A DNA stretch of 64,000 nt from Roseovarius nubinhibens ISM (GCF_000152625.1 NZ_CH724156.1:1372966-1436965), one strand, 5' to 3'. Positions 1 through 9,641 are shown, counted from the stretch's first letter. Numbers and translations are program-made. Notes: a model not told the origin generated them from the letters alone.

Positions 1-728
1 AGAACGCGCTCATCGCCATTCTCGCCCAGATGGGCAGTTTCGTCCCCGCCGCCTCGGCCCATATCGGCCTTGTCAGTCAGGTCTTCAGCCGCGTCGGTGC
101 CTCCGACGATCTCGCCCGGGGCCGCTCGACCTTCATGGTCGAAATGGTCGAAACCGCCGCCATTCTCAATCAGGCCGATGATCACGCGCTGGTCATTCTC
201 GACGAAATCGGCCGTGGCACCGCCACCTATGACGGGCTCTCCATCGCCTGGGCGACGCTCGAACATCTCCATGAGGTGAACGGCGCGCGCGCGCTCTTTG
301 CCACCCATTACCACGAGATGACGCGCCTCTCGGACCGGCTCGCCCGGGTCGACAACGCCACCATCGCGGTCAAGGAACATGATGGCGACGTGATCTTTCT
401 GCACGAGGTCCGGCGCGGCGCGGCGGATCGCTCTTACGGCGTGCAGGTGGCCAAGCTCGCGGGTCTCCCCGCCACGGTGGTCGAACGCGCCCGCGTCGTG
501 CTCGAAGCGCTGGAGAAAGGCGAACGCGAAGGCGGCACCACCCGCGACACGCTGATCGACGATCTGCCGCTCTTCTCCGCCGCCCCGCCACCGCCCGCCG
601 CCGCGCCCAAATCCTCGGGCCCCTCGGCTTTGGAATCCCGGCTGTCGGAGGTGCTGCCCGACGCGATGACCCCGCGCGAGGCGCTCGATCTGATCTACGA
701 GCTCAAATCCCTGCTCGATCCGAGCTAG
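1..728 (+). CDS. mutS: DNA mismatch repair ATPase MutS, C-terminal part (5' truncated by window)
   Basis: Recognises base mismatches in DNA and starts methyl-independent mismatch repair. The reading frame is already open at base 3, so only the last 242 residues are visible. These cover the ABC-type ATPase: the signature-like [11 protein letters not shown] segment (about residue 43 of the visible part), Walker [12 protein letters not shown], and the conserved FATHYHEM H-loop. Position 9 of the usual DEIGRGTST motif is Ala (DEIGRGTAT), a mild substitution. The tail is the Pro/Ala-rich linker and short C-terminal helix ([11 protein letters not shown]) typical of bacterial MutS1. It is convergent with grpE across a shared terminator. 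Identification is firm; the N-terminal mismatch-binding domains lie outside the window. Confidence 0.97.
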   Translation, partial: NALIAILAQMGSFVPAASAHIGLVSQVFSRVGASDDLARGRSTFMVEMVETAAILNQADDHALVILDEIGRGTATYDGLSIAWATLEHLHEVNGARALFATHYHEMTRLSDRLARVDNATIAVKEHDGDVIFLHEVRRGAADRSYGVQVAKLAGLPATVVERARVVLEALEKGEREGGTTRDTLIDDLPLFSAAPPPPAAAPKSSGPSALESRLSEVLPDAMTPREALDLIYELKSLLDPS

Positions 729-765
729 ACCGCGCGGCACTGTAAGACTTGCCGGCGGGATTTTT

Positions 766-814
766 CCCGAAATCCATACTGTCGCGTTACCGACGTAATA
801 CCGACGTGTCACCG
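766..814 (-). repeat. Dispersed intergenic repeat, copy A
   Basis: Read on the minus strand this stretch matches copy B (core 20697-20744) at about 40 of 45 positions and shares its core with copy C (43568-43595). It contains two direct copies of CGTCGGTA and a conserved GTCG-N6-CGAC hairpin. It sits between the convergent mutS and grpE genes, next to their terminator. The family is not known to me. Confidence 0.7.
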
Positions 815-822
815 AAACGAAA

Positions 823-845
823 AAAGCGGCCTCTGGGGCCGCTTT
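823..845 (-). terminator. Intrinsic terminator of hrcA-grpE (possibly bidirectional)
   Basis: A perfect 9-bp stem, AAAGCGGCC (823-831) with GGCCGCTTT (837-845), closes a 5-base loop. On the minus strand it is followed by a T-run (complement of the A-run at 820-825), as expected after grpE. On the plus strand the tail AATCTTTT is weaker but could also stop mutS. Confidence 0.8.
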
Positions 846-867
846 AATCTTTTGATTCGCTCTGGCG

Positions 868-1428
868 TTACTGGGTGTTCGATGACACGCCCACCTGCGC
901 CGGACGCAGGATCCGCTCGTGCAGCATGAACCCCTCGGCCGAGACCTGAATGATCTCCCCCGCCTTGGTCCCCGGCACCGGCGCCTCGAACATTGCCTCA
1001 TGCAACTGCGGGTCGAACTTGTCGCCAACCTGCGGAGAAACAAGGGTAATCCCGTGTTTCTGGAACACGCTGAGCAGCTCGCGCATGGTGAGCTCGATCC
1101 CCTCGATCAGCGCCTTGGCGATCTCTTTTTGCTCATCCGTCGCCGCTTCCAGCGCGCGTTTCATGTTGTCATAGACCGGCAGGACATCCCGCGCCAACCG
1201 CGTGCCGCCATATTGCTCGGCATCGCGCCGCGCCTTGTCACCCCGTTTCCGGGCATTCTCCGCATCCGCCAACGCCCGCATGAACTTGTCCTGCAGCGCG
1301 TCCCGCTCGGCCCGCAGAGAGTCGATTTCTGCTTGTTCGTCAGTGACTTCTTCCAGCTCGGATTCCATCTCTTCGGCCAATGCCTGGTCAATATCATCCA
1401 GGAATTCGTCGTTCTTGGGCTCTGCCAT
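868..1428 (-). CDS. grpE: Nucleotide exchange factor GrpE
   Basis: Cochaperone that releases ADP from DnaK. The protein has 186 residues, normal for the family: an acidic N-terminus, a long coiled coil (about residues 30-80, heptad-rich, with DKFMRALADAENARKR), the four-helix dimer region, and the beta-wing end with the family pattern VGDKFDPQLHEAMFE followed by ILRPAQVGVS. The start ATG lies 11 bases after the hrcA stop, so hrcA-grpE is a two-gene heat-shock operon. dnaK and dnaJ are not in the window. Confidence 0.97.
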   Translation of the reverse strand: MAEPKNDEFLDDIDQALAEEMESELEEVTDEQAEIDSLRAERDALQDKFMRALADAENARKRGDKARRDAEQYGGTRLARDVLPVYDNMKRALEAATDEQKEIAKALIEGIELTMRELLSVFQKHGITLVSPQVGDKFDPQLHEAMFEAPVPGTKAGEIIQVSAEGFMLHERILRPAQVGVSSNTQ

Positions 1429-1439
1429 CTCTTACCTCT

Positions 1440-2504
1440 TCACCCGCGGTCGGAAATCAGTTTCCCGACCAGCTGTGCCGTATAATCCACGATCGGTACG
1501 ATGCGCCCATAGTTCAGGCGTGTAGGCCCGATGACCCCGACCGCACCGACGATCTTTCGATCAGCGTTCATATATGGAGACACCACCAAAGAGGAACCCG
1601 AAAGTGAGAAAAGTTTGTTCTCCGAGCCAATAAAAATGCGCACACCCTCGCCCTCATCGGCCAGTTCGAGGAAATCGGCGATGTCCCGCTTGCGTTCCAG
1701 ATCGTCAAACAATTCCCGAATTTTCTCGAGATCCGCCTGATCCCCATCCGCCGCCAAAAGGTTCGACCGGCCGCGCACGATCAACCGCTCTGGCGCATCC
1801 CCCTCGCGATCCCAAACCGCCAGCCCGCTGTCGACAAGCTCGCGCGCAAGCACGTCGATCTCCTGACGTCTCGCGTTGATTTCCTTGCTGAATCGGGTCC
1901 GCAGATCGCTGAGCGTCTTGCCCTCGATGAGCGCGTTGAGGAAATTCGCGGCCTCCCGCATCGAGCTCGGCGTTTGCCCCGGCGGCGGGGTGAAAATCCG
2001 GTTCTCGACATTGCCATCGGCAAAGACCAGCACCACAAGCGCCCGATCCTGGGCCAGGCTCACGAACTCGATATGCTTGATCGGTGCCTCATGTTTCGGC
2101 GCAAGGACCAGCGACGCCCCGCGCGTCACCCCCGACAGGGCCGCGCCCACACGGTCGAGCACATCCGCCACATCCTGGCTGTTGCCCGTCACCGTCGCAT
2201 CGATCATTTCGCGATCGGCATCGCCGAGATTGCTCACCTCGAGCAGCCCATCGACGAACATGCGAAGCCCTTCTTGCGTCGGCAGCCGCCCCGCCGACAC
2301 ATGCGGCGAGCTCAGCAATCCGAGATATTCGAGATCCTGCATCACATTGCGCACCGTGGCCGCGCTGATCTTTTCCGACATCTCCCGCGTCAGGCTGCGC
2401 GAGCCCACAGGTTCGCCATTGAGGAGGTAGGAATCCACGACGCGCCGAAAGACTTCGCGCGAACGATCGTTCAACTCTTCGAGTATTTTACCTGCATCCG
2501 ACAT
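1440..2504 (-). CDS. hrcA: Heat-inducible transcription repressor HrcA
   Basis: In bacteria with CIRCE operators HrcA represses chaperone operons. The 354-residue protein has the N-terminal winged helix ([40 protein letters not shown], about residues 48-88), then the GAF-like dimerisation domain ending in [23 protein letters not shown]. First gene of an operon with grpE and divergent from rph over a 121-base gap. I looked for a CIRCE inverted repeat (TTAGCACTC-N9-GAGTGCTAA) in that gap and did not find one, so autoregulation through CIRCE is not supported here. Confidence 0.95.
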   Translation of the reverse strand: MSDAGKILEELNDRSREVFRRVVDSYLLNGEPVGSRSLTREMSEKISAATVRNVMQDLEYLGLLSSPHVSAGRLPTQEGLRMFVDGLLEVSNLGDADREMIDATVTGNSQDVADVLDRVGAALSGVTRGASLVLAPKHEAPIKHIEFVSLAQDRALVVLVFADGNVENRIFTPPPGQTPSSMREAANFLNALIEGKTLSDLRTRFSKEINARRQEIDVLARELVDSGLAVWDREGDAPERLIVRGRSNLLAADGDQADLEKIRELFDDLERKRDIADFLELADEGEGVRIFIGSENKLFSLSGSSLVVSPYMNADRKIVGAVGVIGPTRLNYGRIVPIVDYTAQLVGKLISDRG

Positions 2505-2625
2505 CTGTTTGTCACCATGGCTCGCTGGGTTGCCATTAAAACCGGTGGTCTTCCGAGGTCAATCACCCTTCCAATCTTGGTCTGACAAAGGTATTTGCGG
2601 ATTGAACAATTACAAGGATGATCCC

Positions 2626-3342
2626 ATGCGCCCCTCTGGCCGAGCTCTCGACGAAATGCGCCCTGTTTCCATTGAAACGGGGGTCACGAAACACGCCGAA
2701 GGCTCTTGCATGATCCGTGTAGGCGACACCCATGTGCTCTGCACCGCGACCATCGAGGACCGCGTGCCGCCCTTTATCAAGGGCTCGGGCCTCGGCTGGG
2801 TCACTGCCGAATACGGCATGCTCCCCCGCTCGACCACGAGCCGCATGCGCCGCGAGGCCTCTGCCGGCAAACAAGGCGGGCGCACTGTCGAAATTCAGCG
2901 TCTGATCGGCCGCTCGCTGCGCGCCGGTGTTGATCGCGTGGCCCTGGGCGAGCGTCAGATCACCGTCGATTGCGATGTCATTCAGGCCGATGGCGGCACC
3001 CGCTGTGCCTCGATCACCGGCGGCTGGGTCGCGCTCAAACTCGCAGTGCAGAAGCTGATGAAAGCGGGCGATGTGACAAGCGATCCGCTCGTTGATCCGG
3101 TTGGTGCCGTGTCCTGTGGCATCTATGCCGGGCAGCTCGTGCTCGATCTCGACTATCCCGAAGATAGCGAAGCCGGCGTCGATGGCAATTTCATCATGAC
3201 CGCCTCTGGCCGCATGATCGAAGCGCAGATGAGCGCCGAAGGCTCGACCTTCACCCGTGACCAGATGACCGGCCTGCTCGACCTCGCCGAGAAAGGCGTT
3301 CAAGAGCTGGCAGAACTGCAAAGGGCCGCTATGAATGCGTAA
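2626..3342 (+). CDS. rph: Ribonuclease PH (tRNA 3'-end phosphorolytic trimming)
   Basis: Phosphate-dependent 3'-5' exoribonuclease that trims tRNA precursors. The ATG at 2626 is chosen because AAGGAT lies 7 bases upstream and the protein then begins [19 protein letters not shown], the usual RNase PH N-terminus. The frame extends further upstream, but that part reads as noise. The 238-residue length is standard. Conserved features include [18 protein letters not shown] and the phosphate-site [10 protein letters not shown] segment. It overlaps rdgB by 8 bases, and the rph-rdgB pairing is common in alphaproteobacteria near hrcA. Confidence 0.97.
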   Translation: MRPSGRALDEMRPVSIETGVTKHAEGSCMIRVGDTHVLCTATIEDRVPPFIKGSGLGWVTAEYGMLPRSTTSRMRREASAGKQGGRTVEIQRLIGRSLRAGVDRVALGERQITVDCDVIQADGGTRCASITGGWVALKLAVQKLMKAGDVTSDPLVDPVGAVSCGIYAGQLVLDLDYPEDSEAGVDGNFIMTASGRMIEAQMSAEGSTFTRDQMTGLLDLAEKGVQELAELQRAAMNA

Positions 3343-3943
3343 ATTCTCTGACGACCGACTGCTGGTGGCCACGCATAACGCGGGCAAGCTCGAAGAGATC
3401 GCGCATCTTCTCGAGCCTTACGGCGTGTCGGTCGTCGGTGCTGCCGAGATGCAGCTTGGGGAGCCCGAAGAGACCGAAGACAGTTTCGTCGGCAACGCCC
3501 GGATCAAGGCCCATGCCGCCGCCAAGGCCACCGGCCTGCCCGCGCTCGCCGATGATTCCGGCCTCTCGATCGAGGCTTTGGGCGGCGCGCCCGGCGTCTA
3601 TACTGCCGATTGGGCCGAAACCCCCGAAGGCCGCGATTTCGCCATGGCCATGGCCAAGGTTCATGATCTTCTCGAAAACGAACAACATGCCAAACCCTGG
3701 CGCGCCAAGTTCTGCTGCACGCTGGTGATCGCCTGGCCCGATGGCCATGACGAGGTGTTCGAAGGCATCGCCCCCGGCGAAATCATCTGGCCGCCGCGCG
3801 GCGATCAGGGCCATGGCTATGACCCGATCTTCCTGCCCGAAGGCCACGAGATCAGCTTTGCCGAGATGGACCGCTGGGAAAAAAACCGCATCAGCCACCG
3901 CGCCGATGCTTTTGCCAAGCTGGTACAGGGCTGTTTTGACTGA
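3335..3943 (+). CDS. rdgB: dITP/XTP pyrophosphatase RdgB (HAM1 family)
   Basis: Hydrolyses non-canonical purine NTPs (dITP, XTP) to monophosphates, keeping them out of DNA and RNA. The 202-residue protein carries the HAM1 signature at the N-terminus ([18 protein letters not shown]), the central [22 protein letters not shown] block, and the C-terminal [12 protein letters not shown] and ISHRADA motifs. Its ATG lies inside the last codons of rph (ATGCGTAA, 8-base overlap), and its stop in turn overlaps the hemW start by 8 bases. All three are therefore probably translated from one message. Confidence 0.96.
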   Translation: MRKFSDDRLLVATHNAGKLEEIAHLLEPYGVSVVGAAEMQLGEPEETEDSFVGNARIKAHAAAKATGLPALADDSGLSIEALGGAPGVYTADWAETPEGRDFAMAMAKVHDLLENEQHAKPWRAKFCCTLVIAWPDGHDEVFEGIAPGEIIWPPRGDQGHGYDPIFLPEGHEISFAEMDRWEKNRISHRADAFAKLVQGCFD

Positions 3944-5093
3944 GGATTGGCAACAGGGCGGCTTTGGCATCTATGTTCATTGGCCGTTTTGCCAATCGAA
4001 ATGCCCCTATTGCGACTTCAACAGCCACGTCACCGCGTCAATTGATCAGGATGCCTGGCTTGAAAGCTATCTAGCTGAAATTAAAAGATATTCCGATCTG
4101 TTGCCGGGGCGGGTTGTCAACTCGATCTTCTTCGGGGGCGGCACACCGAGCCTGATGCAGCCGCATGTCGTGGGCGGTGTGATTGACGCGATCGGCAAAG
4201 GCTGGACCCTCGCCAATGATGTCGAGATCACGCTCGAGGCGAACCCCGGCTCGGTCGAAGCCGGGCGCTTTCTCGGCTATCGCGAGGCGGGGGTAAATCG
4301 CATTTCCATGGGCATTCAGGCGCTCAATGACCCGGATTTGCGCCGCTTGGGCCGTCTCCACAGCGTCTCTGAGGCGCTTCAGGCCTTCGATGTGGCCCGC
4401 AGCACCTTCTCTCGCGTCAGTTTTGACCTGATTTATGCCCGCCAAGACCAGACTCTGGCCGATTGGGAGGCGGAATTGACCCGCGCGCTCACCTATGCGG
4501 TCGATCATCTCTCGCTCTATCAGCTGACCATCGAGCAAGGCACCGCCTTTGGCGACCGCTACAATCGCGGGCTGCTCAAAGGTCTGCCCGCCGATGACAG
4601 CGCCGCGGATATGTATGATCTGACCCAAACCATCTGCGCAGATCACGGCATGCCCGCCTATGAGATCTCGAACCACGCCGGCCCCGGCGCGCAATCGCGG
4701 CACAATCTGATCTACTGGCGCTATGGCGATTATGTCGGCATCGGCCCCGGTGCCCATGGCCGGATCACGGTTGGCGGTCGTAAATTCGCGACCGAGGCCC
4801 ATCGCGCCCCCGGTAAATGGCTCGCAGAGGTCAAGAACGGCTCGGGCGACAGCGCCAAAAATGAGGTGATTGGGCCGGAACAGGGTCTGGAATACCTGTT
4901 GATGTGCCTCCGCCTGACGGAAGGTCTCGACCGGGATCGCTATCGAACACTCGCGCAGCGCGACTTTGCGCCCGATACCCTCGCTGAGCTTCGCGACATG
5001 GGCATGATCGTGGCCGATGACCAGAACCTGCGGTTGACCGAAAAGGGGCGCCCCGTCCTCAATGCAATTCTCGCCGAGTTGGCAGGCGACTGA
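3936..5093 (+). CDS. hemW: Radical SAM protein HemW (heme chaperone, HemN-like)
   Basis: Member of the HemN/HemW radical-SAM family. HemW proteins bind heme and a 4Fe-4S cluster and deliver heme to target enzymes. The cluster motif CX3CX2C is seen early (HWPFCQSKCPYCDFN), followed by the GGGTPS SAM-binding segment and the C-terminal HemN domain. I start it at TTG 3936, which gives [16 protein letters not shown]; longer versions only add translated rdgB sequence in another frame. The TTG overlaps the rdgB stop by 8 bases (TTGACTGA). Length from this start is 385 residues, normal for HemW. A role as oxygen-independent coproporphyrinogen oxidase is less likely, since the extended N-terminal region of true HemN is missing. 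Confidence 0.92.
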   Translation: MTEDWQQGGFGIYVHWPFCQSKCPYCDFNSHVTASIDQDAWLESYLAEIKRYSDLLPGRVVNSIFFGGGTPSLMQPHVVGGVIDAIGKGWTLANDVEITLEANPGSVEAGRFLGYREAGVNRISMGIQALNDPDLRRLGRLHSVSEALQAFDVARSTFSRVSFDLIYARQDQTLADWEAELTRALTYAVDHLSLYQLTIEQGTAFGDRYNRGLLKGLPADDSAADMYDLTQTICADHGMPAYEISNHAGPGAQSRHNLIYWRYGDYVGIGPGAHGRITVGGRKFATEAHRAPGKWLAEVKNGSGDSAKNEVIGPEQGLEYLLMCLRLTEGLDRDRYRTLAQRDFAPDTLAELRDMGMIVADDQNLRLTEKGRPVLNAILAELAGD

Positions 5094-5096
5094 GTG

Positions 5097-5456
5097 ATGC
5101 GCGCGATCTGGCTGATCCTCGGATGCCTCGCCGTCGCACTCGGCGCCATCGGCGTGGTCCTCCCGCTACTCCCGACCGTGCCGTTCCTGCTGCTCGCCAC
5201 CTTCTGTTTCGCCCGCTCTTCTGACCGGCTGCACGATTGGCTTCTCTCCCATCCGCGCTTTGGCCCATCGATCCAGGATTGGCAGGCCCACGGTGCCATA
5301 AGACGACGGGTCAAACTCCTCGCAACAGTCTCTATTTCAGCTGTTTTGGCGATTTCTCTCGGGCTGAGGCTCCCCGCGCATCTGATCATGATTCAGATGG
5401 CAGTGCTCTCTCTCGTCCTGCTTTTTATATGGACCCGTCCGGAAGGCCCGCGCTGA
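5097..5456 (+). CDS. DUF454 (YbaN-like) small inner-membrane protein
   Basis: A 119-residue hydrophobic protein with about three membrane segments (residues 2-35 form a long hairpin, and two more lie after residue 70). Between them is the DUF454 hallmark pattern: PLLPTVPFLLLATFCFARSS, then the HPRFGPSIQDW segment. Function is unknown for the family. The start may be GTG 5094 or ATG 5097; ATG is chosen. It follows hemW with almost no gap. Its last 32 bases overlap the 3' end of parB on the other strand. Confidence 0.88.
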   Translation: MRAIWLILGCLAVALGAIGVVLPLLPTVPFLLLATFCFARSSDRLHDWLLSHPRFGPSIQDWQAHGAIRRRVKLLATVSISAVLAISLGLRLPAHLIMIQMAVLSLVLLFIWTRPEGPR

Positions 5457-6342
5457 GCAAGGAGCACAGCGCATCAAGCTGATCCAGATCGCTGTAGGTC
5501 AGCGTGATCTTACCGCCACCCGACGCCCCGATGTGATCAATCGAGACTTTCATGCCCAGATTGGCCGAAAGATCCCCCTCAAGCGCCCGCGTATCCGCAT
5601 CCTTCGCTGACACTTTGCGCGCCGCAGGCTTGGCCTCGCCCTCTGCCGATTTGCTCGCCGACTTTACCAACGCCTCGGTCTGACGCACCGATAGCCCCTT
5701 GGAAATCACCTGTTTCGCAAGCTTTTCAGCGTCGTCCGAAGTAATCAGCGCCCGCGCGTGCCCCGCGCTGAGCTGGCCTTCCGACAAAAACCCCTGAACC
5801 GCTGGCGGCAGTTGCAGCAGGCGCATCGTATTGGCGATATGGCTGCGGCTCTTGCCGAGCGCCTGGCTCAGCTTGTCCTGCGTATGGCCGAATTTCTCCA
5901 TCAGCTGCGCATAACCCGCAGCCTCTTCGACCGGGTTGAGATCCGCCCGCTGAATATTCTCGATTATCGCAATCTCAAGGACTTCCGTGTCGTTAAATTC
6001 CTTAATGACAACAGGCACTTGATGCACTTTTGCCCGCTGGGCTGCCCGCCAGCGACGCTCGCCCGCGACAATCTCGAAATGATTCTCCTTGCTCGGATGG
6101 CTGCGCACGATCAGCGGCTGGATAATCCCCTTTTCCGCGATCGAATTGGCTAGATCTTCGAGCTTTTCCTCGTCAAACCGACGCCGCGGCTGATCGGGAT
6201 TAGGCAACACAAGGTCAATCGCCACCATGCGATCCGGCGATCTCGGCTGCTCGGCAGTGGCCGTTGAGGCATCCCCAACATCCGCCATCAAGGCCGAAAG
6301 ACCCCGGCCCAACCCGCGCTGCTTGCCTTTTTTATCCGCCAT
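5425..6342 (-). CDS. parB: Chromosome partitioning protein ParB
   Basis: CTP-dependent DNA clamp that loads at parS and spreads to organise and segregate the origin region. The 305-residue protein starts MADKKGKQRGLGRGLSALM (the ParA-stimulating N-terminal tail). It then has the CTPase/ParB-N domain with the GERRWRA motif (about residue 95), the helix-turn-helix parS-reading region (DKLSQALGKSRSHIANTMRLLQLP), and a C-terminal dimerisation domain. It follows parA on the same strand after 20 bases. Three matching parS sites lie 1-4 kb away, and the probable origin is about 6.5 kb away. Confidence 0.97.
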   Translation of the reverse strand: MADKKGKQRGLGRGLSALMADVGDASTATAEQPRSPDRMVAIDLVLPNPDQPRRRFDEEKLEDLANSIAEKGIIQPLIVRSHPSKENHFEIVAGERRWRAAQRAKVHQVPVVIKEFNDTEVLEIAIIENIQRADLNPVEEAAGYAQLMEKFGHTQDKLSQALGKSRSHIANTMRLLQLPPAVQGFLSEGQLSAGHARALITSDDAEKLAKQVISKGLSVRQTEALVKSASKSAEGEAKPAARKVSAKDADTRALEGDLSANLGMKVSIDHIGASGGGKITLTYSDLDQLDALCSLLSAGLPDGSI

Positions 6343-6362
6343 GACCCACCTCTTTCGTTCTG

Positions 6363-7172
6363 TTATGCCGCCACGGGCGAAGATGTCTTGAGCATTTCGC
6401 GCGCCAAATCCTGGTAGGCCCGCGCGCCGGACGACGCCGGATCATAGCTCAGCACCGGAATCGCGAAAGACGGCGCCTCGCTGAGCCGCACATTGCGCGG
6501 AATCAATGTTTTATAAACCAACTCACCCAGGTGATCGCGCGCATCCGCTTCCACCTGCCGTGAGAGATTGTTCCGCGCGTCATACATGGTCAGCACCACA
6601 CCCTCGATCCGCAGCTTAGCATTGGCCGTATCGCGGACCTCGCGTACGGTGAGCATGAGCTGCGACAGCCCTTCAAGCGCGAAAAATTCACTCTGAAGCG
6701 GCACGAGCACCGAATCTGCAGCCACCAGCGCGTTGATCGTCAGAAGGTTAAGAGACGGCGGACAATCGATAATGATAAAATCGAGTTCCAGCGTATCCAG
6801 AGACTGCTGATGCAGCGCATCGCGCAGCAAGAAAACCCTTTTTTCATTGGAGATAAGCTCAATATCTGCCGAGCTGAGATCGGTCGTCGCGGGTACAATC
6901 CACAACCCGGGGGTGCCCGTCGGCTGCACCGCCTCCACCGCCTCCAGCTCTTCGAGCAAGAGCTCGTAGGTCGTCATATCCCGCTGATCCGCCTCGATGC
7001 CGAGGCCCGTCGACGCGTTGCCCTGTGGGTCGAGATCCACCAAAAGCACCCGCTTCCCCATCTCGGCGAGCGCGGCGCTCAGGTTGATGGCGGTGGTGGT
7101 TTTCCCGACCCCGCCCTTCTGGTTGGCAACAGCAATGATTTTCGCAGCGGGCGGACGGCTTGGATCAGGCAC
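6363..7172 (-). CDS. parA: Chromosome partitioning ATPase ParA (Soj-type)
   Basis: Deviant-Walker ATPase that binds DNA nonspecifically as a dimer and moves ParB-parS complexes. Visible motifs are KGGVGKTTT (deviant Walker A, about residues 19-27), DLDPQGNAS, and the Walker B-like FIIIDCPPSLN. Length is 269 residues. The start codon is GTG (7170-7172), with AGGAG six bases upstream. It overlaps the rsmG stop by 8 bases (GTGCCTGA), so rsmG, parA and parB appear to be cotranscribed. Confidence 0.97.
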   Translation of the reverse strand: MPDPSRPPAAKIIAVANQKGGVGKTTTAINLSAALAEMGKRVLLVDLDPQGNASTGLGIEADQRDMTTYELLLEELEAVEAVQPTGTPGLWIVPATTDLSSADIELISNEKRVFLLRDALHQQSLDTLELDFIIIDCPPSLNLLTINALVAADSVLVPLQSEFFALEGLSQLMLTVREVRDTANAKLRIEGVVLTMYDARNNLSRQVEADARDHLGELVYKTLIPRNVRLSEAPSFAIPVLSYDPASSGARAYQDLAREMLKTSSPVAA

Positions 7173-7767
7173 GAGACACTCCTGTGACCTTCAGAATATG
7201 AGCACTGTCATCGGTTTCACTTTTACAGGCCGTGGCTTTGAAATTCCACAAATTTTCCGCCTGTCGCAGCTCGTCTTGCCACTGCGCCCCCTTCATAAAA
7301 AGGGCCAAGCCATCCGGCACCATATGCCGTGTCGCGAAGCCGAGCAAATCCGTCAAAGGCGCCAAAGCTCTGGCTGACAGAACATCCGCCTCCTGCGGGG
7401 CCGCCTGCTCAATCCGTTCAGAAAGAACAGTCACCGGCACCGATGTTTCACGTGAAACACTTCGCAAGAACGCGCATTTCCTCTGATCGCTCTCGATCAA
7501 GGTAAACTTGGCACCCTTGTGACTCTCCTGCGCAAGGATCGCAGCGACGAGGCCCGGAAAGCCGCCGCCACTCCCAATATCCACCCAGTGAGAAATCTGC
7601 GTCGGGGCGTGCAGCATGATCTGCGCCGAATCCTCGAAATGTCGGCGACCGGCCTCATTGAGCGATGCACGCGCAACAAGATTGATCTTCGGGTTCCACT
7701 TTTCCAGAAGCGCGGCATAGATTTCTAGCCGCTCTTCTGTTTCACGTGAAACATTGGCAAGGCTCAT
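7165..7767 (-). CDS. rsmG: 16S rRNA (guanine-N7) methyltransferase RsmG
   Basis: SAM-dependent methyltransferase (GidB) acting on G527 of 16S rRNA (E. coli numbering). The 200-residue protein has the SAM-binding [11 protein letters not shown] motif (about residues 65-75) and the [11 protein letters not shown] segment. Its gene contains two complete parS sites, and each is translated in the same frame as VSRET (once at residues 6-10, once near residue 106). So the DNA-level segregation sites constrain the protein sequence. It overlaps parA by 8 bases and mnmG by 4. Confidence 0.96.
   Translation of the reverse strand: MSLANVSRETEERLEIYAALLEKWNPKINLVARASLNEAGRRHFEDSAQIMLHAPTQISHWVDIGSGGGFPGLVAAILAQESHKGAKFTLIESDQRKCAFLRSVSRETSVPVTVLSERIEQAAPQEADVLSARALAPLTDLLGFATRHMVPDGLALFMKGAQWQDELRQAENLWNFKATACKSETDDSAHILKVTGVSRA
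7444..7459. other. parS site 1 (inside rsmG)
   Basis: Perfect 16-bp palindrome TGTTTCACGTGAAACA, the consensus ParB-binding site of alphaproteobacteria and most bacteria. In rsmG it is read as VSRET, about residue 106. ParB and ParA are encoded immediately next to it. Confidence 0.95.
7738..7753. other. parS site 2 (5' end of rsmG)
   Basis: A second perfect copy of TGTTTCACGTGAAACA. It encodes codons 6-10 of rsmG and is about 290 bp from site 1. Confidence 0.95.
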
Positions 7768-9638
7768 GCGGTCATTCCGCGACGCGACTGGCGCACCTTG
7801 GCCAACAACAGGGTCAGCGCCGCAGGCGTCATTCCGTCAATCCGCCCAGCCTGCCCGATATTATCCGGCCGCGCCGCGTTGAGCTTCATTTTAAGCTCGT
7901 TCGACAGCCCTTCCATCGCCATATAATCAAAATCCGTGGGAATGCGCTGCTGCTCGTCCCGCTTGAGAACCGCGACATCACGCTCCTGGCGCAGGATGTA
8001 ATTGGCATACATCGCATCCTTGGAGAGCTGATCTCGGCTCGCCTCGTCGATCGCCCCCCACTCTGGACGAAGCGCCACGAGCGCGTCGAAATCAAACTGC
8101 TGCAAGGCCAGCAATTCATAGCCATTGCGCCGCTTGCCATCCTGATTGACCGCATGGCCCGCGGTCACCAGCTCCTTAGGCGTAAACACGACCGATTCCA
8201 TGTCTTGCCGTGCCTCGGCAAGCGCGGACATCTTCGCCTCAAACGCCTGTTTCCGCTCTGCGCCAACGCATCCGACCTCGATCCCGAGCGGTGTGAGCCG
8301 CTGATCCGCGTTATCCGCGCGAAGCGACAGCCGAAACTCAGCCCGCGATGTAAACATGCGATAGGGTTCGCTCACCCCACGCGTGATCAGATCATCGACC
8401 ATCACCCCGATATAGCTGTTGCTACGGCTAAAGGTGATCGGGTCGCGGCCCAGCGCCACGGCCGCCGCGTTGAGCCCAGCCACGAGCCCCTGCGCCGCCG
8501 CCTCTTCATAGCCAGTCGTGCCGTTGATCTGCCCCGCCAAAAACAGCCCCGGCACATCCCGCACAGCCAGTCGCGAATCGAGCGCGCGGGAATCGACATA
8601 GTCATATTCAATGGCATAGCCGGGTTGAAGAATGGTTACATTCTCCAGACCTTTGATCGAACGCACATAGTCATGCTGGATGTCTTCAGGCAGCGAGGTC
8701 GAAATCCCGTTGGGATAGATCACATTGTCAGACAGGCTCTCGGGTTCGAGGAACACCTGATGCGAGCTCTTCTCGGCAAAGCGGACGATCTTATCCTCGA
8801 TGGACGGACAGTATCGCGGGCCGACACCTTCGATCCGGCCGCTGTACATAGCCGATTTACCGATGTTTTTCTCAATGATTTCATGCGTTTGTTCATTCGT
8901 GTGGGTGATCCCACAGCTGATCTGCTGTGCCGAAACCTTCGACGACAGGAACGAAAACAGCGTCGGATCATCATCGCCCGGCTGCACCTCAAGATCGGAC
9001 CAATCAATCGTCGTCCCATCGAGCCGCGGCGGCGTCCCCGTCTTGAGCCGCCCGAGCGGAAGCCCGAACTGATCAATCCGTTCGGCCAGTTTGACAGACG
9101 GCTTGTCCCCCATCCGCCCGCCGGGCCGCGACACCTGACCGATATGGATCAGCCCCCGCAGAAACGTCCCGGTGGTGAGAACCACTGCGCTTGCCGAAAT
9201 CTCGGACCCGTCGGCGAGCCTCACGCCCCGCACCTCGGCCCCGGACATCAGGAAATCCGCCGCCTCGCCCTCAACAATCGTCAGGTTCGGACAGTCGCGC
9301 ATCTCGCGCTGCATCTCTTCGCGGTAGATCTTACGATCGGCCTGCGCCCTCGGGCCCTGTACCGCCGGCCCTTTGCGCCGGTTCAGCAGGCGAAACTGGA
9401 TGCCGGCCTTATCCGCCACGCGTCCCATCACCCCGTCGAGCGCGTCGATCTCACGGACGAGATGCCCCTTACCGAGCCCCCCGATCGCCGGGTTGCAGGA
9501 CATCACCCCGATGCTCTCAAACGTCAGTGTGACAAGGGCGGTGCGCGCACCCATCCGGGCCGCCGCATGGGCCGCGTCCGCACCGGCATGACCGCCGCCG
9601 ACAACTATGACATCGAAATCATGTTTCACGTGAAACAC
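7764..9638 (-). CDS. mnmG: tRNA uridine-34 carboxymethylaminomethyl-modification enzyme MnmG (GidA)
   Basis: FAD protein that, with MnmE, installs cmnm5U at the tRNA wobble position. At 624 residues it has full length. Visible are the FAD-binding [17 protein letters not shown] motif, the [22 protein letters not shown] block with the conserved Cys, and the [14 protein letters not shown] segment. The reading frame opens with GTG 9638 inside parS site 3, giving MFHVKHDF. A GTG three codons later (9629) has better spacing from the GAGGGG SD, so the true start could be either. It overlaps rsmG by 4 bases. Confidence 0.96.
   Translation of the reverse strand: MFHVKHDFDVIVVGGGHAGADAAHAAARMGARTALVTLTFESIGVMSCNPAIGGLGKGHLVREIDALDGVMGRVADKAGIQFRLLNRRKGPAVQGPRAQADRKIYREEMQREMRDCPNLTIVEGEAADFLMSGAEVRGVRLADGSEISASAVVLTTGTFLRGLIHIGQVSRPGGRMGDKPSVKLAERIDQFGLPLGRLKTGTPPRLDGTTIDWSDLEVQPGDDDPTLFSFLSSKVSAQQISCGITHTNEQTHEIIEKNIGKSAMYSGRIEGVGPRYCPSIEDKIVRFAEKSSHQVFLEPESLSDNVIYPNGISTSLPEDIQHDYVRSIKGLENVTILQPGYAIEYDYVDSRALDSRLAVRDVPGLFLAGQINGTTGYEEAAAQGLVAGLNAAAVALGRDPITFSRSNSYIGVMVDDLITRGVSEPYRMFTSRAEFRLSLRADNADQRLTPLGIEVGCVGAERKQAFEAKMSALAEARQDMESVVFTPKELVTAGHAVNQDGKRRNGYELLALQQFDFDALVALRPEWGAIDEASRDQLSKDAMYANYILRQERDVAVLKRDEQQRIPTDFDYMAMEGLSNELKMKLNAARPDNIGQAGRIDGMTPAALTLLLAKVRQSRRGMTA
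9622..9637. other. parS site 3 (start of mnmG)
   Basis: Third perfect TGTTTCACGTGAAACA. It covers the beginning of mnmG, read as FHVKH, and supplies both possible GTG start codons of that gene. Confidence 0.95.
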
Positions 9639-9641
9639 CCC

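Noticed and set aside
2505..2625. CIRCE operator or clear RpoH promoter in front of hrcA
   Set aside because: No TTAGCACTC-type inverted repeat is present, and no -35/-10 pair had convincing spacing on either strand.
3741..3935. Longer N-terminus for HemW (start at ATG 3741)
   Set aside because: The extra 65 residues are the +1-frame shadow of rdgB; the family N-terminus begins at the TTG-encoded residue.
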